A DNA stretch of 64,000 bases, from NCBI RefSeq assembly GCF_050003625.1, contig NC_134399.1, positions 151,894,473-151,958,472 of the forward strand, written 5' to 3'. Made by a program: the position numbers and the translations under genes. The notes below the pieces were generated by a model, which was given only the letters and a program-made list of their open reading frames with translations, did no database searches and was not told the origin of the DNA. Source of the DNA: Haematobia irritans (taxonomy: Eukaryota; Arthropoda; Insecta; Diptera; Muscidae). Positions 46,693 to 58,237 of the stretch are shown piece after piece; the stretch's first letter is position 1; every line of letters starts with the position of its first letter.

Positions 46693-46918
46693 AGTACTAA
46701 GTTCGTTTCTGCGAAAAGCGAATATCTTTATATATCTCAGTAAATAGGGTCTCAACCCCAGAGATGTTAACTTAATTATGCGAAATAATATGCCTGCCTA
46801 TTTTTTCGTGCGAAAAATCCAGGGTTGTATAAATATGTGCCTGAAAATGCTCAAAACAAAGATTTCGCATTTATTCCGCGGTAACGTTTTTTTCGTGCGA
46901 ACACGTGATCTTAGTACT
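46693..46918. mobile_element. 226 bp MITE with AGTACTAAG termini
   Basis: The left end is AGTACTAAGTTCGTTTCTGC. The right end is the inverse of AGTACTAAGATCACGTGTTC, and CGAAAA follows on both sides. A related left end lies at 32657. No target duplication is obvious. Confidence 0.5.
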
Positions 46919-47439
46919 ACACTCAAAAAAAGTGAACTCTCTATTTCACTAAAGCCAATTTAACTGTCGTTTAGTTCATGGAATTATTATGTTTGGAGAA
47001 AGTTTCCTCTACTCTAATAATTTTTTGTGTACGTTATGTTAGTTAAATTAACTAAAACCGAGGAAAAAATATACACAAATGAAGGATAAAATTAACTAAA
47101 TTCGTGTCTTCCACAAAATAGTTCAATATTTCTTTAAATTTGTAAATTTTACTACAAATGCGTTCATCATGAACTTCGTATGTCACTAAAGACATTCTTG
47201 CAATTTTGAACTCCAATTTTTTTCCTTCAAACTACAAAATTTTCTTTAACAAGTGAAAAAACTTAATTATGTCTAATAAATTTTCTTGAATTTGTCGAAA
47301 AATGTTTACTTATTTTTATGATATCGGCGTGATGCCAGCGTTTGTTATACTGTTTAGTTAAAATTTTCTAAAAATATTCAAAATTTTCTAAAATTAACCG
47401 AAATTTTTCTTCCTGGTGGGTTCACTGTTTTTTCAGTGT

Positions 47440-47940
47440 AGGCTTAAGGTACAATAACTTTGATCTGCAAAAAAATTTGCTTACTACAAATATTGATTTT
47501 AGACCCAATAAAATATATAGGTACTGATCGTCTCAGAATCACCTCCTGAGTCGATCTATCACTTCGTCCGTCCAACCGCCTGTCTGTCCACGTATTTGGT
47601 AATCGCAGGATTGCGGTCGCAATTATTAACCAATTTTGATGAAACTTGGTTCAGTGCGTTTTTTTTTTGGCACCAGGACGAACGCTATTGAAAGTAGGAT
47701 CAAATGTGGATATAGCCCACATATATTGTATCGCCCGATTTCAACAAATGGTGTCGTACTGCGCTTATTTACTGAGCGATCGGCTTCAAGTTTAATACAA
47801 AGAAATTAAGCACCTTCAAAGTGCACAAAAATTCATCGAATTCGTCCGATTTCCCTTAATTTGGCCATAAAGACCTTATTTATTTACCGATCACATATAA
47901 GTATCGCCCGGTTTGCCGAAATTATGTACGCAAAAAAAAA
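47440..47940 (+). repeat. Dispersed repeat related to 56420-57180
   Basis: Both regions share AACTTTGATCTGC, ACTCAGAATCACCTCCTGAG, a CGTCCGTCC-type stretch and GGACGAACGCTATTGAA. This copy has decayed ends; the 45832-47440 stretch before it holds only the MITE at 46693 and AT-rich sequence. Confidence 0.5.
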
Positions 47941-48531
47941 AAGTTTGGTAAACGGTTGTCGCACATGTTGTTCTTTTATATCTCTTTCGCTATCAAATTT
48001 TTATTTTTGCCATGACAATTTACTTGTAGTTTCATTTGTTTTTCGTTTGTTCCTAGACTCCGTCATTAGAAAATAACAATTTTAAATAGGAAGAAATAAA
48101 AAATATATATATTTAAAACTACGCTAATTTTGTTCTTAATGTTTTCAATAAAATAAAAGTATAACTTTGTATACTCCCAAATGAAATAATGAAATTTTAG
48201 ATAATCGTAATTACCGTTTCTAAAAAGTGTTTTCTTTTAGGGCACATAAACCCGAATTTATAATAAGTGATTCAACTATAGTCTCTAAACTTTTTTATTT
48301 GCTTTTAAAGAGAGATCTTTAGCGTTAAAAGAAAACTACGTTTGTCTGAAATTTTGTTCCTCAGAAAAGATTACTCTTCTTTCAGTGTACATTTTCCGAA
48401 AAAAACTCGGCAATTTTTATTGCATTAAATTTCAGCTGACAGACTTGTTGAAGTTTTATTTCTTGAAGAACTCGATAAGATGCGATTGTCTTCTTTTTTA
48501 TAGAATTAAATTTATATACATGAAACAATTA

Positions 48532-49804
48532 ACAGGTTGGCTGATATGTCCCCGATCTGACACATAGATGGCGTCGCTGGTATTAAATGCATATTATTTT
48601 TATATAGTACCAACCATCAAATGATTCGTGTCAAAATTTGACGTCTGTAAGTCAATTAGTTTGTGAGATAGAGCGTCGTTTGTGAAGCAACTTTTGTTAT
48701 TGTGAAAAAAATGGAAAAAAAGGAATTTCGTGTTTTGATAAAATACTGTTTTCTGAAGGGGAAAAATACGGTGGAAGCAAAAGCTTGGCTTGATAATGGT
48801 TTCCGGACTCTGCCCCAGGGAAATAATTGATTGATTGGTATGCAAAATTCAAGCGTGGTGAAATGAGCACGGAGGACGGTGAACGCAGTGGACGCCCGAA
48901 AGAGGTGGTTACTGACAAAAACATCAAAACAATCCACAAAATGAGTTTGAATGACCGTAAAATGAAGTTGATCGAGATAGCAGAGGCCTTAAAGATGTCA
49001 AAGGAACGTGTTGGTCATATCATTCATCAATATTTCGATATGCGGAAGCTCTGTGCAAAATGGGTGCCGCGCGAGCTCACATTTGACCAAAAACAACAAC
49101 GTGTTGATGATTCTGAGCGGTGTTTGCAGCTGTTAACTCGTAATACACCCGAGTTTTTCCGTCGATATGTGACAATGGATGAAACATGGCTCCATCACTA
49201 CACTCCTGAGTCTAATCGACAGTCGGCTGAGTGGACAGCGACCGGTGAACCGTCTCCGAAGCGTGGAAAGACTCAAAAGTCCGCTGGCAAAATAATGGCC
49301 TCTGTTTTTTGGGATGCGCATGGAATAATTTTTATCGATTATCTTGAGAAGGGAAAAACCATCAACAGTGATTATCATATGCCTTTATTGGAGCGTTTGA
49401 AGGTCGAAATCGCGGCAAAACGGCCCCATATGAAGAAAAAAAAGTGTTGTTCCACCAAGACAACACACCGTGCCACAAGTCATTAAGAACCATGGCAAAA
49501 ATTCATGAATTGGTTCCCCACCAACAGTAATCTCCAGATCTGGCCCCCAGCGACTCTTTCTTGTTCTCAGACCTCAAAGGGATGCTCGCAGGGAAAAAAT
49601 TTGGCTGCAATGAAGAGGTGATCGCCGAAAATGAGGCCTATTTTGAGGAAAAACCGAAGGAGTACTACCAAAATGGTATCAAAAAATTGGATGGTCGTTA
49701 TAATCGTTGTATCGCTCTTGAAGGGAACTATGTTGAATAATAAAAACGAATTTTGACAAAAAATGTGTTTTTCTTTGTTAGATCGGGGACTTATCAGCCA
49801 ACCT
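48532..49804 (+). mobile_element. Himar-like mariner (irritans subfamily), 1.27 kb
   Basis: It starts ACAGGTTGGCTGATATGTCC after TA and ends GGGGACTTATCAGCCAACCT before TA. These are the terminal repeats typical of Himar-type mariners; the outermost two bases of the right end are missing. Length matches the ~1.29 kb of the group. The transposase inside is broken. Confidence 0.85.
48711..49740 (+). pseudogene. Mariner transposase pseudogene (DD34D type)
   Basis: It begins MEKKEFRVLIKYCFLKGKNT. A frameshift near 48810 leads into the open stretch to 49484 (IDWYAKFKRGEMSTEDGERS, later YVTMDETWLHHYTPE). A second frameshift near 49440 leads to FHQDN and, after a stop at about 49530, SPDLAPSDSFLFSDLKGML. 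All three catalytic Asp positions survive. Two frameshifts and one stop inactivate it, yet divergence looks modest, so insertion may be recent. Confidence 0.85.
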
Positions 49805-50064
49805 TATATGCATTTTTCTTTGGGGATTTTTCATGGGGAAAAATATTTCGGTTGAGATTTTTTTGGGGATATACTCTCGTAATATTGTGGATCTATCTTG
49901 AAAAAATCTGTCAACCGTGGTGGCATCGAAACAAATCGTGTCGGGCTAGTAAGTCGACATTGTCCGAACAAGATTAAAAAAGCGAATAGTATTAAACATT
50001 TAAAAAAAGATTTATTTAAGAAAATGGAGTGTTTTATTAATTAAAACAAATAAAAATGTAGGCT

Positions 50065-50470
50065 GAGTACACCGAAAAAATCCGTAGTTAAACTAACGCC
50101 AATTTTAACCTATTGTTATTGCAAAAAAATATATTTGTTTGTAGTTAAATGTTATTTTTTTTTGGAAAATTTTACACAACCTAACAAATTTTCCTTTTTT
50201 TAAGTATGTCTCAAACATTTTATGAACTAAAGGTGAGTATAAAGTTCAATAACTGTACACATAATTTCAATATGAACTAAAGCGGAAGAAATTTTTTCGT
50301 AGGATTTGGCGCCAATGATTTTTTCTTTAATTTTAGTTAATTTTTTCTTCTATGTGCGGGTGTAATTTCGAATTGAATTTCAGTTAAAAAGTACACCAGG
50401 TCTTTAAATTTTCCTGGTTTTGTGCAAAATCTCAAAACGTGGAGTACAATTAAGTTAAATTTATAATTGA
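50065..50470. repeat. Unclassified AT-rich repeat resembling 46920-47440 and 62925-63420
   Basis: All three begin with ACAC.[C/G]AAAAAA followed by GT.AACTAAA-rich sequence and phrases such as TTTAGTTCATGG (46970, 63070). Probably one old MITE family; ends are not clear. Confidence 0.35.
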
Positions 50471-50923
50471 CATATAATATTTTTCATGTATGTTCACAAA
50501 AAGTTAAGCGTTTTTAGCCAAAAAATCATAATCTGACAAATTTATTTAATCTATGGCACATTAATTGTTTTCAATTCATCGCTTATGGATTCCACTAACT
50601 ATGTGGTTTTCCAATTCGCCTTATCATATCCGATTGAAGAGTGTGTCGTATTTTAGATTTATGGAAGTGTGTATTTTTAGCGCATGTATGGCTCGGTCAT
50701 TATAACATATATATATTATATACACTGATTTTCGCATTTTCATTTACTGTTATACAATTTGATTTCAGAAGAGGGCAATAATATTGCACCTGTAGTTCAA
50801 AATGCATTACTAATCTTTTGTTTTGCTGAAATATATCATATGGTAGGTAATTTCAGATATTTGTGATACTGACCAAAAAGATTTTTTCAAAGATGCAAAA
50901 TCCTTAAAAGAAATCTTAGCCTA

Positions 50924-52674
50924 CACTGAAAAAAAATATTGTCGTGAGGTCAAAGATTTCATGTCTTTAAAATACGAAACAAATTTTGCTTAGCATAGAA
51001 GACGCATTTCTCTAATATAAAGTTTTTTTCCTTGTTCAAAAGTCGATAAACTTTCCAATGAAATCGTATTGTCCTTATTAAGTGGTTTCACTTAAAAATG
51101 GGTATCATAACATGAAAGAAAAAATGTTTCGGCTAAAGCCAACTTGACGTTAATAATTCAGAAAAATTCTTTAAATTTAATGAAATTGTCTTTAAATTTG
51201 TTGTCTTTTTACATCTTGACTACACTGAAAAAATATTTACGTGATATTAAATATTACGCAACCTCAATTTTGGGATGCGTAATTTACACACTATTAAGGA
51301 CAAATTTCTTTAAAATAATGAAATTAAAAGAATGTTTATAATCGTTGCTTCAAAAAATTTTTTCATTAAATTTAGGACACACATTTCGAAAATTTGAGTC
51401 CCTTCGTTAAAGTTGCATGACTTTAAACTAAGGCAAATTTTCGTTAAAGTAAAGAAACACATTTCTGATTTCAAGAAATCGTCCTTAAATTAACTGAAAT
51501 ATTGAATCTTTAGATTTAAGATAAAGTTTTTTGGAATTAAGAAAATATTTTTTACTTCGAAATATCCGTCATAATTTGGATTTTTAAACTGGAAGAATAT
51601 AATGAAAATTCGATAAATGACATCTGTATCCTAATTTTAATTTTATAGGTCCTAGATTTGAAGCCTGATAGGGCGCAAAAAATGTCCTTATTTTAAAGAA
51701 CCCGCATCTTTGGCTCGGAATCAATACTAAAATCCTTAAAGGAAGGTCAAAATCTTTGAATCCAAGTAAACTTTTTTTTGAGTGTACAAAGCAAAAATAT
51801 CGTTCAAATATAGGACATGTTTTTCAACACTTTATTTTAAAGACGTTTTTACTTGAAACATAGCATAATTTTTACTGGAAGTCGAGTCTTAATTTGGAAA
51901 ATAAAGTTGTTGTTAACTCGTTTTTAAAGGACTTTGATATCATATGAAGAAACAAAGTTGAAAAAGCGAAAAATTAAAATTTGCTTCCTAGAAGCAACTA
52001 CACAAAACCCAAATTTAAAAGTAAATTGTGTCTTAAAAGTGTCCTTGCTTATATTTTTCCGTTTCTTTGGTTCCGAATCAATACCAAAATTTTTAAAGTA
52101 AAGACAAAATCTTTGGAAACGGGCATGGTTTTTTTCTACAGTGTATATTTGAAGTTTTTATCTTTACTCCAAAGATGTAATAACTCAGTTTATTTAAAGG
52201 TTAATTATACAAATCATAAAGATTTTATTATTTTTTTATTACTTACTTGACATATATACAACTATAACGGAAGGAAGCAAATTTCGAATGTTCGTATCCT
52301 GAAAAAAAATGTTTTTCTAACATTTAGATTGCATAATCTTTCATATTAGGTCAATATTTTCTTCAGTGCTCTCAAAAAAAAGTTTCCTTCTAACCAGGAC
52401 ATTTTGCTTTTGTTAAAAGACTTACGACACTAACGAAGGGACGCAAATTTCCAAGATTGGTGTACTAAATTTAATTAATTTAATGAAAAGACGATTGAAG
52501 CAAAGATTATAAACATTTTTTCAATTATAATTTTATTTACTTAAAGAAATGTGTCCTCAATATTATGTAAAGTTTTAATGACATCGACGTTTCCTTCAAT
52601 GTGGAAATTCGCTAGGGTAAGTCCTGTTCCGAAGAAGAAAATCTTTCATATTAGATCAATATTTTTTTCAGTGC
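50924..52674. repeat. Mosaic of CACTGAAAAAA-ended MITE copies
   Basis: Left ends TA/CACTGAAAAAA lie at 50924 and about 51225, and right ends TTTTTCAGTG near 52366 and 52672. Internal blocks match the intact copy at 57312-58060 in both orientations. At least two insertions appear nested. Confidence 0.55.
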
Positions 52675-53466
52675 ATGATTCGATTCTCAAAAATACAAAG
52701 TCGGCTTCGACTTACGACCTTTTTAGCAAAAAGTCGATTTTCGAATTTTATACCCCAATTCGGGGGAATGCGAGTGTTATTATATATTTTTTCTAAAACA
52801 CAGTTGGTCATCACCAAGAACATTTTTCAATGTTTAATGCAACAATGCTATTATCATATCAAAAAATACTTCACCAGCAAACATGGTCTTTGTCGAAAGC
52901 ATTCGTTGGCAGGTTTTCTATCTTCCTTCAAATCTCTTTTTTTCTCTACAAACTATACTGACAAGGTAAATTCTTCATGGGATAGTTGTTTCGTATAAAA
53001 CCACTCTTAGATATGAATAAATATTTTTGAAGTGGAATAATAGATAGCACTGCTATGACCAATATGTCACTTTTAATTAAATTAAATCAAAATAAATTCA
53101 AGAACTATCTGTTACTATCTTCGAAGGTATGGATGACCATTCAATTTATTTTCCCGGCGTCTAAGTTCATTTTATCAAATCGTATGATAACCTTCGCAAT
53201 TATTATTGATATTCGAAATTTATTAATAAAGAAGAACTTAATTTAAATTGGTTTATCTTACAGCAATTGTGCATAATGTTAGCGTATAATTTTCATATGG
53301 GGATTTCCTGGGTTTCAGACGTCAATTTAATAGGAGTTTCAAAATATTAAATTTTTTTTCTTGTTTTTAAAGCATGTTATATGTTATAATTTTTTCGACT
53401 TCAAGATGAAGCTGTTTTAAAGGTCAAAAAAATTAAACACCATAATAATTAACTCATAGTATTACG

Positions 53467-54159
53467 CAGTATTGCCAGTATTGGGAATTTTTCCCCAAAA
53501 TGGGGACGCAAGTTTTGAGTTGGGGATTTGGTTGGGAATTTTTGTGAAGAATTTTCGAAATCTGTATAATTCAGTGTAATAAATCACTTTTAGATTTTAT
53601 GATTATATGAACTTTTTTTGTATATGTTTAAGAAAGGGCTTAAAGAAGTACAGCGAATCTTCAATATATATAAAAAAAAAAAAAAACCTTTCCTCCTTTT
53701 TATCCCACGGCTTTTATTTGGGGTGCCCAAGATCTAATTTACAATTTACTTCGCTAGCCTTAGAAATTTTTCTACTATTGTGAAATTATTTGTAGGACTC
53801 GGGTCAAAGTGATGTCTCCCCATCTGTGTACATCAACATCGGAAAATATATCCCATACATATAGAAGAGAATTCATATCGGACAAACAATGCCTTCATAT
53901 TGATCGATCATCCAATTTTATTTCTTTACAATTTAAAACTAAATTTTGATTGATAAGTACACATAGTACCCGAACTCCAATTTTTAATTAACTAGCAAAC
54001 CGGCATAACAAAAACAGGATATTTTTAAATTATTACGAATTTTCTACAGCAGTGCTTATTCCTTTATTTAAAAAAAGGGATTTTTTAAGTTGGGGATTTT
54101 TGGGGACAATAGCGTCTCAATTTGGAAAAAAAAGAGCCAGGGAAATACTGGCAACACTG
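53467..54159. mobile_element. 693 bp hAT-type element with perfect 8 bp duplication
   Basis: It starts CAGTATTGCCAGTATT and ends with the inverse of CAGTGTTGCCAGTATT. GTATTACG stands directly on both sides (53459-53466 and 54160-54167). Such ends and an 8 bp duplication are diagnostic of hAT transposons. The interior has GGGGATTTTTGG motifs near each end and no transposase, so it is non-autonomous. Confidence 0.85.
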
Positions 54160-54167
54160 GTATTACG

Positions 54168-56060
54168 AATTAGAATTATTTAAAATTTATTTATTTTGCA
54201 AAATACCACATGAACTATAGTTCTGTCAGGGAAAAATATTATGGATATTTGATGCTTCACATCCCCGTAAGCAAAAATATTCAGTGGAACTTTTCTGAAA
54301 TTGAACCCTGGCGGACTAATGAGGACAAAATTTAGGCGACTCTGGGTGTCAACTTCTGCACCCTTGAAAAAATTGCTTCTCAACAATCCAACAATATAAT
54401 ATGTTTGGAGACATCATGCCCCAAATGAGATTGTGTTCTTACTCGAATAAAAAAATCATAAGTTCAATATTAATATTAGTTGAATGTAACCACTAACAAG
54501 AAAATTATTTTTAAATCCTAAACAATTATTCTAAATTAATATATGTTTACAACACCACATATTATATTTATGAAATAATGATGTTCCAAACATATGTGTC
54601 CCAAACATTTGATGCTATTTAGGAACATTATATTTTTGAACTTAAAAATATTGTGTTAAAAAATTCAGCTCGAAAAATATAATTTTTAGACCGTGTGGGA
54701 GGATTCATTGCAATTGAAATATTTACAAGAATTTCATTTTATTCTATACTTGAAAATAAAACCCACAAAATGTTTTTGGGTTATAGTTGGTTCTAAGTAG
54801 GTGACATGAACTTTGAAATTATTAAAAACTAAAATTGAAATGAGTGTAAATAAATAAAATGTGTTTCAATGTTGTTTCTTATCTCAGCCAATTGTGTTGT
54901 GATTAGAATGTTACTTTAAACCTAATATTTGTATAAAAAATTGTTATGTTAAAACACTATATATTTTACTGTCGTCATCTCAAAAAATCGAAGTTCAAAA
55001 TAAATCTTTATCTTCCATAGATTAAAGGAGTATGAAAATATTGCCAATTTAATTTTGTTGACATGTTGACCAGATTACTCAAATAGGATTTTATATCAAT
55101 CGTATATAGAAACATATGTGAATTTTTGTTCTAGAAATCTTTTATATTTTTCTTGATATTCACATAGTGCATCTGTCCGTTTCGATTGATTCGTGTGGAA
55201 TAATTTAATGATAAAAAAATTGCCACTTGAGATAATTTTTCAGAGTAAAGGTTCCTAATCCGTTATTCTAAAATCAAATACAATTATTCCCAAAAATTTA
55301 ATAAGTATTTAAAAGTAATTTTCTCCCAGTTGGAAAGCAAAAGGTGTTAATGATTTTTACATTTTAGAGTCGGGATTTACTATTTTACCGAAGATACACC
55401 CAGTAAATAGTCTCTTCGAAAATAAGAAATTTGAAGATAAGATGGACAGTGGGAGCAGCAATGATTCGATTTGCAAGGGGATAATTAATGTGTTTCCTCC
55501 ATTACAAATTAGTTTATAGCGCTCAAATTATATAACCCCAGCAGATCTATCTATATCTAAAAATCTACATGTGGCGTTTTCTTTTCAATGACTCAATTGA
55601 TCACGTTCCATAATCTTCTTTGTCCATATAGCTCGATTAATCATACTCCGTACGGTACATATACATTCTGGGTCGCGTCGAAATTCTGAGTCGATATAAC
55701 TACGAGTATGTCCATCCGGCTGTGGAATCACGCTATCTTTCGAATGAAACAAGCTCTCCGCTTCCAACTTAGCAAAATTAGTTATTATTTATGTAATTTG
55801 GATTGTATTGCAAATGGACCATATCGGACCTTTTAGGTATAGACACCATATAAACTAACCTCCGGAGCCTCTAGAGGAGTAAATTTCAGCCAACCCGTTG
55901 AAATTTGACCTTCTAGTTATCGTCCGAAAACTAGTTCATATCGGTTCATAGTTATTTATAGACTCCTCTATATAAAGTATCAATAACTAAAGAGTTATTT
56001 ATTCTCTTTTTTTATCTAACATAGACTCCATATAGACTAACATACCATATACAAGACAAT
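54168..56060. other. AT-rich stretch with old repeat fragments
   Basis: No gene recognised. About 55590-56040 carries degraded blocks of the hairpin-headed repeat family (GAGTCGATATAAC, ATGTCCATCCGG, CTCTAGAGGAGTAAATTTC) in reverse. The remainder is unassigned. Confidence 0.4.
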
Positions 56061-56063
56061 AGG

Positions 56064-56407
56064 GCTGTTTTCTTTTAGCACTGGATAACCTACGCATTCA
56101 CGGACTAAAAGGAAACAGAGTAGACGTTTATCCAGGATATCTTAAAAAATATGCAACACTGTCATCAGCTGTCACAGCATCACAGAAAACAAGTGAAACA
56201 TTTTTATGAAATGCTAAAATAGTAATAAATATTTACTGCTGCGATTATTTATGACACTGTACCACTTTGAATCTCATGTTATTCGATAAATTAGTCACAA
56301 TAAATTGCTATTGTGAATCTAAAAAGCGTCACTTTATCAAAATGCAATCTGGCAACACCGACGCGAATTGCACTGATGAGATGTTCAGGATAGAACACAA
56401 GTGCAAC
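56064..56407. repeat. Element with GGGCTGTTTTC end and CACTGG motifs
   Basis: It starts AGGGCTGTTTTCTTTTAGCA and CTGGATAA as at 1097 and, inverted, 10546. Near its other side, TTGCACTGATGAGATGTTCA and AGGATAGAACACAAGTGCAA recall the hairpins at 1120-1180. The middle (~250 bp) is not shared. Confidence 0.4.
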
Positions 56408-56419
56408 GATGTTTTTTTA

Positions 56420-57180
56420 TACCCTAAACCACATAGTGGTCAGGGTAACTTTGATCTGCCAAAAAATGTGGCTGCCAGAAATATTGATTTTAGACTCTAA
56501 AAATATATACCGATCGACTCAGAATCACCTCCTGAGTCGAACTAGCGCTTGGTGTGCGTCCGTCCGTCCATGTATTTGTTGTTCGCAGGATTCCGGTCGC
56601 ATTTGGTATGTGGCGCTTTTTTTTGCAGGGACGAACGCTATTGAATTTGGAAAAAATCGGATCAAATTTTGATATAGCTCCCATATATATGTATCGCCCG
56701 ATTTTGATAAATGGAGTCATATATATGGCCATATATATGGCCATAAGTGCCTCAATATTTAATCAACCGATCTTACTAGAATTTGGCACAAATTCATCGA
56801 AATCAAATTTGACCATAAAACCCTTATTTATTAACCGATCTTACTCAAACTAAACCTGCAAAATATCATCCAAATCGGTTCAGTTGTAGATATAGTTCCC
56901 ATATATATGTAGAAATTTGTCCCTAACAACCTTATTTTTGTCCCTTGTGGCCCCATTTATTAACCGATCTTACTCAAATTTAGCACAAGGTAATCTCCTG
57001 TGATATCAACCAAACCTGCAGAATATCATCCACATCGGTTCAGATTTAGATATAGCTCCCATATATATGCATATCCCGATTTTCCCAAATGTTGCCATAA
57101 TACTCTTATTTATTAACCAATGTTACTCAAGTTTAAAATTTTTATGTATTAACCGATCGTATTTAGGCTTACATATAACT
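56420..57180 (+). repeat. Dispersed repeat with CGTCCGTCCGTCC and tandem ATTAACCGATCTTAC units
   Basis: Head TATACCCTAAACCACATAGT, then ACTCAGAATCACCTCCTGAG, CGTCCGTCCGTCC, then several copies of TTATTTATTAACCGATCTTA about 100-150 bp apart. Same family as 47440-47940. Confidence 0.55.
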
Positions 57181-57311
57181 CTTATATAATAATTTTCACG
57201 AATTTTGATTTATTACCCACATTAATTGAGCAATTTCCTCTTTTTTAATAATGGACTCAACATTAGTTGTATACTGACTCTGAAGTGCAAAATTAACTAT
57301 AGCTACAACTA

Positions 57312-58060
57312 CACTGAAAAAAATTATGCCCGCTCCCAAAGATTTTGTCTTTAACAATTTTGGTATTGATTCCGAGCCAAAGAAGCGGAGAATACAAGTA
57401 AGGATACTTTTAAGACACAATTCTCCTTTAAATTTGGGTCTTGTGTACTTGCTTCTAGGAAGCAAATTTTAATTTGTCTCTTTTTCAGCTTTTTTTTTTT
57501 GCTTCATATGCTATCAAAGTCCTTTAACGACAACTTTGTTTTCCAAATTCAGACTCGACTTCCAGTAGAAATTATGATATGTTTCAAGTAAAAAACCTTT
57601 TCAAAATAAAGTGTTGAAAAACATGTCCTATTTTTTAAAGATTTTTTTTGCTTTGTATTCAAGATGCAAAAAGACAACTAATTTAAAGACAATTTCATTA
57701 ATTTTAAAGAATTTTTCTGAATTATTAAAGTCAAGTTGACCTTACCCCAAAAAGTTTTTCTTCCATGTTATGATAACCATTTGTAAGTCTAATCACTTAA
57801 TTATAAGGACAATACGACTTCATTGAAAAGTTTATCGGCTTTTGGACAAGGAAAAAAACTTTGTATTAGAGAAATGCGTCTTCTATGCTAAGCTAAATTT
57901 GATTTCTTATTTTAAGGACTGAAATCTTTGGCCTCACGACAATATTTTTTTCTTAAAAGTATCCTTACTTGTATTCTCCGCTTCTTTGGCTCGGAATCAA
58001 TACCAAAATTTTTTAAGTAAAAACAAAATCTTTGGAACCGGGCATGCTTTTTTTCAGTGT
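57312..58060. mobile_element. Intact TA-flanked MITE with CACTGAAAAAAA termini (749 bp)
   Basis: CACTGAAAAAAA stands at the left end, its inverse at the right, and TA flanks both sides (57310-57311, 58061-58062). It is the reference copy for fragments at 7018, 50924-52674 and 62820-62930. Confidence 0.75.
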
Positions 58061-58074
58061 ATGTTTACTAATTC

Positions 58075-58140
58075 AGTAGGGGTGGTGTAGGGTATGATAT
58101 AGTCGGCCCACCCGATTTTCTACTTTACTTAACTTGTTTT
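58075..58140 (-). repeat. Head of hairpin-headed repeat, reverse
   Basis: In reverse it reads ACAAGTTAAGTAAAGTAG, a GGTGGGCCGAC hairpin part, then TATATCATACCCTACACCAC, matching heads at 2619 and 2868. Confidence 0.55.
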
Positions 58141-58237
58141 AATATCCTAAATGTGCCACTTTAAGGAAAGTTTTCAAATTTAACCCATCGGTTCAGACCA
58201 AACATATGCATGTTTACCTATGAATACCTATATGAAT

